Source: Paenibacillus sp. SYP-B4298 (GTDB lineage: Bacteria; Bacillota; Bacilli; Paenibacillales; Paenibacillaceae). Taken from it: 64,000 nucleotides of DNA. This document shows, in pieces, positions 59,809-64,000 of the stretch; the first letter of the stretch is position 1; each line of letters opens with the position of its first letter. The position numbers and the translations under genes were made by a program. The stretch spans positions 3,642,001-3,706,000 of the forward strand of contig NZ_CP115484.1 in assembly GCF_027627475.1 (NCBI RefSeq), in the 5' to 3' direction. Under the pieces are notes generated by a model. The model was not told where the DNA came from. It searched no databases and saw nothing but the letters and a program-made list of their open reading frames with translations.

Positions 59809-62058
59809 TTAATCCGGCTTGCGCATGGTGAGACTGACACGACCTTTCTTGAGATCCACGCCAAGCACCCAGACGGTGACGTTATCTCCGACAGAGACGA
59901 CATCCATCGGATGCTTGACATATCGGTCGCTCAACTGCGAAATATGCACCAGCCCGTCATTTTTAATGCCAATATCGATAAAAGCGCCAAAATCAATCAC
60001 ATTGCGCACCGTGCCCTTCAGCTCCATGCCTGGCTGCAAATCCTCCATCTGCAGGACATCCGTATGGAAGATCGGTGGCGGCAGCTCCTCCCGCGGATCG
60101 CGGCCGGGACGCAGTAGGCTGTCGATAATATCTCGAAGGGTCGGCACTCCAACCCCAAGTTGAGACGCCAGCTCCTGCGGATTCACCTGGCGCAACTTCT
60201 CAGTTGCCTCGGGTGTGCCAAGCTGCGCCAGCTTTAGACCCAACTGATTGAACAATTGGTCAACCACCTTGTATGACTCTGGATGAATTGGCGTGCGATC
60301 AAGCGGATTAGCGCTTCCCGGAACTCTCAAAAATCCAATACATTGCTCATACGATTTTGCCCCTAGCCGCGGCACCTTCTGCAACTGCTTGCGGTCGTTG
60401 AACTTGCCATGCTCCTCGCGAAACTTAACGATATTTCTAGCGATCGTGGCATTCACTCCCGCAACATACGACAGTAGAGAGGGGGACGCTGTATTCACAT
60501 CAACCCCGACGTGGTTGACCGCCGACTCTACGACACCGCCAAGCGTCTCGTCCAGGCGCTTCTGGCTGACATCATGCTGATACTGGCCGACGCCGATCGC
60601 CTTCGGCTCGATCTTCACCAGCTCAGCCAGCGGGTCTTGCAGCCTCCGCGCAATCGATACAGCGCTGCGCTCGGCGACATCGAGCTGCGGGAATTCCTCC
60701 TGCGCCAGCTTGGAAGCCGAATAGACGCTCGCTCCTGCCTCATTGACGATGATATATTTCAACTCGCCCCCACGGCCGCCCTTGCCCTTGCGCCCGCTGA
60801 TCAGGCCGGCAATGAACTGCTCGGTCTCACGCGAGGCTGTGCCATTGCCGATGACGATCAGCTCTACCTCGTATTTGTCGATCAGCTCATTAATGACCCG
60901 GCTCGCCTGCTCGACCTTATTGTTAGGCGGCGTCGGATAGACAACCGATACCTCCAGCAGCTTGCCTGTGTCATCCACCACGGCCAGCTTGCAGCCTGTC
61001 CGGTATGCCGGATCGACTCCGAGCACCACATGACCAAGAATAGGGGGCTGCAGCAGCAGATTGCGAAGATTGGCGGAGAAGATCGAGATCGCATGCTCCT
61101 CCGCCTTCTCCGTCAATTCGCCTCGCACCTCGCGCTCGATCGAAGGAGCGAGCAGACGCTTGTACGCATCCTGAATGACCGTTGTCAGCACCTCAACGAT
61201 CGCGGGGGCCGTATGCTTGCGTACAATACGGCGATTCATATAGTCGTGGATGCGCGCAGCCTCCACTTCCAACGTTACCCGCAGCACGTCCTCGCGCTCG
61301 CCGCGATTGATCGCCAGCACCCGGTGGGGGGGCAGCCTTCTCACAGGCTCCTGGTAGGTGTAATACATCTCGTAGACCGATTCTGCCTGCGCGTCCCGCG
61401 CTTCGGTACGGAGCGTTCCGTGCTCCTTCGTGTGAGAACGCACCCACGCACGGATCGAAGCATCATCAGCGATCTGCTCTGCGATAATATCCATCGCTCC
61501 TTGCAGCGCCTCCTCCGCTCCAGGCACCCCCTTCGCTTCATCGACATACCTTGCCGCTTCCGCTAACGGATCACCTTGCTTCGGCTGAGCGAACAGCCAG
61601 TCTGCAAGCGGCTGTAGTCCTCGCTCTCTGGCCACACTCGCCCGTGTCTTGCGCTTCTGGCGATACGGACGGTACAGATCCTCCACCTCTTGCAGCTTGA
61701 CCGCTTGCTCGATAGCAGTCATCAATTCCTCGCTAAGTTTGCCCTGCTCTCCGATCAGACGCAGCACCTCGCGCTTGCGATCCTCCAGCGCATTCAGATA
61801 GTTCAGCCGCTCCTCTATGGCACGCAACTGATTCTCATCCAACTCCCCCGTCATCTCCTTACGGTAACGGGCAATGAACGGGATCGTGTTCCCCTCTACC
61901 AGGAGCGCGACAGCGGCCTTCACCTTGCTTGCAGGAATGCCAAGCTCTGATGCAATCTGCTTCTCCGTCCGCTCCCTGCGAGCGCTAAGCTCCTCTGGTG
62001 TCAGCTCTGCCAGCTTGCCGCTCTCGTGCAGCTCCTCGACTGATTTGGCTGTTGTCAA
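59809..62058 (-). CDS. tex: Tex-family RNA-binding transcription accessory protein
   Basis: A 749-residue protein with the full Tex layout: N-terminal helical region with FIARYRKEMTGELDENQLR, a YqgF/RuvC-like domain (GVDPAYRTGCKLAVVD near 360), helix-hairpin-helix motifs (NTASPSLLSYVAGV) and a C-terminal S1 RNA-binding domain (LKGTVRNVIDFGAFIDIGIK). Tex is essential or virulence-linked in some bacteria and is thought to affect transcription elongation. The start is a TTG at 62058, ten bases after GAAGGAGG; an ATG 11 codons upstream has no site. Confidence 0.95.
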   Translation of the reverse strand: MTTAKSVEELHESGKLAELTPEELSARRERTEKQIASELGIPASKVKAAVALLVEGNTIPFIARYRKEMTGELDENQLRAIEERLNYLNALEDRKREVLRLIGEQGKLSEELMTAIEQAVKLQEVEDLYRPYRQKRKTRASVARERGLQPLADWLFAQPKQGDPLAEAARYVDEAKGVPGAEEALQGAMDIIAEQIADDASIRAWVRSHTKEHGTLRTEARDAQAESVYEMYYTYQEPVRRLPPHRVLAINRGEREDVLRVTLEVEAARIHDYMNRRIVRKHTAPAIVEVLTTVIQDAYKRLLAPSIEREVRGELTEKAEEHAISIFSANLRNLLLQPPILGHVVLGVDPAYRTGCKLAVVDDTGKLLEVSVVYPTPPNNKVEQASRVINELIDKYEVELIVIGNGTASRETEQFIAGLISGRKGKGGRGGELKYIIVNEAGASVYSASKLAQEEFPQLDVAERSAVSIARRLQDPLAELVKIEPKAIGVGQYQHDVSQKRLDETLGGVVESAVNHVGVDVNTASPSLLSYVAGVNATIARNIVKFREEHGKFNDRKQLQKVPRLGAKSYEQCIGFLRVPGSANPLDRTPIHPESYKVVDQLFNQLGLKLAQLGTPEATEKLRQVNPQELASQLGVGVPTLRDIIDSLLRPGRDPREELPPPIFHTDVLQMEDLQPGMELKGTVRNVIDFGAFIDIGIKNDGLVHISQLSDRYVKHPMDVVSVGDNVTVWVLGVDLKKGRVSLTMRKPD

Positions 62059-62181
62059 ATGAAGTACGCCTCCTTCAATATGGTATCGCATAGGTAAAGT
62101 CTACAGAAGCTTCAACGACTGCCGCCTTCCTTGATCAGGCAAGCCCCGCTTCGCTTCATCATCCCCTTCAAAAAAGGCTGC

Positions 62182-62225
62182 AAAAAGCCGCCACCCGCAC
62201 AAGTCCGGCTTGTCCGTGTGACGGC
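62182..62225 (-). terminator. Terminator of the MBL-fold hydrolase operon
   Basis: On the minus strand GCCGTCACACGGACAAG and CTTGTGCGGGTGGCGGC form an interrupted stem followed by TTTTTGC. Confidence 0.8.
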
Positions 62226-62317
62226 TCCGCGGCCTCTATCGTTTGAATCCGTCCGCTACAACACAGGCTACCCGCCTCATAGACCGCCGCAAGTATCAGC
62301 TTGAGCTAATGCCAAGC

Positions 62318-62956
62318 TTACCTGATGGCGGGAACGTAGGGATTGTTCTCCATCTCGTAGCCGATCGTTGTTTGCGGACCATGGCCCGGGTACACCCTCG
62401 TGTGCGGCGCAAACGTATAGAGCTTCCCACGGATGGAATCAAACAGGTCGCGCTCCTTGCCCCCCGGCAGATCGGTACGACCGACAGATTGCCTGAACAG
62501 CACATCGCCGGAGAACAGATGCTCCCCGCACAAGAAGCTGACACTGCCCGGAGAATGTCCTGGTGTATGATAGACGCGGAATTCCAGTCCGATCAGCTTC
62601 AGCAGTTGCCCTTCATCGAGCGAATACTCGGCTGGGTCTGTCGTCAGCGGTTCCGTCATCTCGCTCCAGCGCATCGAACCGTTCTTCCTCGCATCGGTCA
62701 GCCAATCCGCCTCCAGATCATGAACATAGACAGGACATCCGCAGGACTTGCGAACCTCCTCCACACCGCCCATATGATCGAAGTGGGCATGCGTGAGCAG
62801 GATGGCCTCTACTTGCAGTTGCAGCTCCTGTACCTTGGCAAGCAATCGCGCCGGCATCATGCCGGGATCAATAATAATCGCCTTCCGATCCGGCTCGGTA
62901 GAGATCAGATAGGCATTGGTCTGCAGCGGCCCTAGTGCAAATGCATCGATTCTCAT
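62318..62956 (-). CDS. MBL-fold metallo-hydrolase (glyoxalase II-like)
   Basis: A 212-residue metallo-beta-lactamase fold protein. THAHFDHMGG near residue 55 holds the main zinc ligands, followed by YHTPGHSPGSVSFL (His near 132), LFSGDVLF (Asp near 151) and YPGHGPQT (His near 193). Such small proteins hydrolyse thioesters, often hydroxyacyl-glutathione-like or bacillithiol adducts. The start codon overlaps the stop of the thioredoxin-like gene by one base (TGATG), so they are translated together. Confidence 0.93.
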   Translation of the reverse strand: MRIDAFALGPLQTNAYLISTEPDRKAIIIDPGMMPARLLAKVQELQLQVEAILLTHAHFDHMGGVEEVRKSCGCPVYVHDLEADWLTDARKNGSMRWSEMTEPLTTDPAEYSLDEGQLLKLIGLEFRVYHTPGHSPGSVSFLCGEHLFSGDVLFRQSVGRTDLPGGKERDLFDSIRGKLYTFAPHTRVYPGHGPQTTIGYEMENNPYVPAIR

Positions 62957-63522
62957 CAGAATGACGAGATAAGCTCTCGCAGCTCTTTCAGAATAACTGC
63001 CTGATACCCCGTGCCTTCGCCATAACGGCGTCCCATCTCCTGGCGCGCCTCCGCCAGCTTCTCCTGATAATCCGCCGCAGCGCGATCCGGGTTCGCCAGC
63101 TTGAACGCTGTCATCGCCTCCTGAACATGGGCTGGACGCGGCCCCCACTGTCCCAGTACATAACCGCCCGTATCAGCGAAGATGACGATCGGCACGGCCT
63201 CTCCGCCCATCGTCAAAAATTGCTCCATCGTATCCTGATGCTCTTCCTTGATCAGCACCTCGGTCGGCACGCCGCTAATCTCCAGCGCGCGGAATACAAC
63301 CGGGATGTTCTTGACGACATCCCCGCACCATTCGGCCATCAGAATGAGGCAGCGCAGATCATCGCGGTTATTCAGCGACTCAAAAAAAGCCTTCTCCTCC
63401 TCGTTAGGCCATGCAAATTCGTCATAGAGCGAAACAAAAGTATCCTTATTGCGCACCATCGTATCCATAAACTGCTTGGGGCTGATGCCTTTGTCTAATT
63501 TATTCGCAACCTGCTTGCTCAT
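62956..63522 (-). CDS. Thioredoxin-like protein with a single active-site Cys
   Basis: A 188-residue protein with a thioredoxin-like fold. LILMAEWCGDVVKNIPVVFR near residue 83 takes the place of the CxxC site but has only the first Cys, so it may act as a monothiol reductase or bind substrates. It matches the Bacillales thioredoxin family proteins of about 185 residues. AAGGAGAG precedes the ATG. First gene of a pair with the MBL-fold hydrolase, which suggests low-molecular-weight thiol metabolism (inference). Confidence 0.85.
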   Translation of the reverse strand: MSKQVANKLDKGISPKQFMDTMVRNKDTFVSLYDEFAWPNEEEKAFFESLNNRDDLRCLILMAEWCGDVVKNIPVVFRALEISGVPTEVLIKEEHQDTMEQFLTMGGEAVPIVIFADTGGYVLGQWGPRPAHVQEAMTAFKLANPDRAAADYQEKLAEARQEMGRRYGEGTGYQAVILKELRELISSF

Positions 63523-63690
63523 ACGCTTCTCTCCTTGATCAATATGTAGTCTCTTCTTCGCCTCGCTCGCCATGCCCAATGGGCTGGTTCGGTCGACAGA
63601 GCCAGAAGGTAAAATAACTGAACTCAACTTGAATCTCCTTATTGTACCATATAAAAACAGATGCCAACAAAGACACATCATTTGTAAGTA

Positions 63691-64000
63691 TTAGATAGTT
63701 TTACTGCGGCTACGCAAATACTTAATGAGGAAATAGAGGATAGCAAGTGCAAGCGCGACAATAACAAAAGGCTTAATGTATGGCCCAGCCACCTCATCAA
63801 TCTGTTCCCAGCGGTCGCCCAGTTGCATCCCCAAATAGACGAACATAATTGACCATGGAAGCGAAGCGAGCGCTGTCAGCAGTGTAAACAACCCGAAGTT
63901 CATTCTTGCCATGCCAGCGGGGATCGAGATTACCTGGCGCATAACCGGCACGAAGCGAGCGGTAAACACAATGCCTGCGCCATACTTTTTGAACCATCCC
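63691..64000 (-). CDS. DedA-family membrane protein, C-terminal part (cut by window edge)
   Basis: About 103 residues are visible. WFKKYGAGIVFTARFVPVMR followed by ISIPAGMARMNFGLF is the DedA/SNARE-associated signature, with a further helix and a basic tail (RSRSKTI). DedA proteins support membrane potential and lipid carrier recycling (undecaprenyl phosphate flippase in some cases). The N-terminus lies to the right of the window. Confidence 0.9.
   Translation of the reverse strand, partial: GWFKKYGAGIVFTARFVPVMRQVISIPAGMARMNFGLFTLLTALASLPWSIMFVYLGMQLGDRWEQIDEVAGPYIKPFVIVALALAILYFLIKYLRSRSKTI

Noticed and set aside
60511-61566. 351-codon frame antisense to tex
   Set aside because: tex has full-length domain structure; the antisense frame arises from its high GC and shows no known motif.

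Overview
The window looks like chromosome from a spore-forming member of the Firmicutes, most probably Paenibacillus or a close relative. Supporting signs are purine-rich ribosome binding sites before nearly every gene, frequent TTG and GTG starts, fairly high GC in coding DNA, a T-box leader on trpS, and scattered sporulation genes (cwlJ-gerQ, an alpha/beta SASP, a YjcZ-like peptide, cmpA, a NucB-type nuclease). Placement at genus level is inference from the gene set; there is no rRNA gene to confirm it.

Layout. 1-5.2 kb: cut lipoprotein, lipid II/polysaccharide flippase, ThuA-like protein, DUF456 protein, HAD phosphatase and a DinB-like gene with a perfect palindrome over its promoter. 5.3-6.9 kb: a TnpB-only IS200/IS605 (IS1341-type) element inserted directly upstream of a small XRE regulator. 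7.1-10.9 kb: Mn/Zn-type ABC transporter operon mntABCD. 11-24.5 kb: a CvpA-transglutaminase fusion, an MFS transporter, a toprim protein, AEC transporter, SCO and heme O synthase, the spore germination pair cwlJ-gerQ, YfhP-like protein, SASP, trpS with T-box, and a ycgR-ycgQ-type pair with a possible Zur-like site. 24.5-29.6 kb: chemoreceptor, an acetylxylan esterase/SGNH esterase operon and a secreted CAP-domain protein with tandem repeats.

29.6-31.9 kb holds two translationally coupled DndB/DGQHR-like genes with none of the usual DNA phosphorothioation genes beside them; this is the best candidate for an undescribed system. 32.1-39.2 kb is a compatible-solute block: ehuBCDA (ectoine uptake) followed by ectABCD (ectoine and hydroxyectoine synthesis), with a UPF0316 membrane protein overlapping ectD as an extra cistron. 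39.7-50.5 kb is sugar metabolism: aldo/keto reductase and Gfo/Idh/MocA pair, sugar isomerase, aldose epimerase, and a uxaB-uxaA-AKR-alcohol dehydrogenase operon facing an AraC regulator. That operon could feed hexuronates or L-galactose/L-galactonate through tagaturonate and altronate to 2-keto-3-deoxygluconate (inference).

51.5-64 kb: acetyltransferase, two nitroreductases, a small gene of unknown function in an AT-rich patch, a class III aminotransferase, NucB-like nuclease, XRE regulator, a cluster of five tRNAs (Asn, Ser, Glu, Lys, Leu), SprT-like metalloprotein, cmpA, an Rrf2 regulator, tex, an MBL-fold hydrolase, a thioredoxin-like protein and a cut DedA-family gene. Three copies of a dispersed element with shared ends (26.6, 28.4 and 35.9 kb) lie between transcription units.
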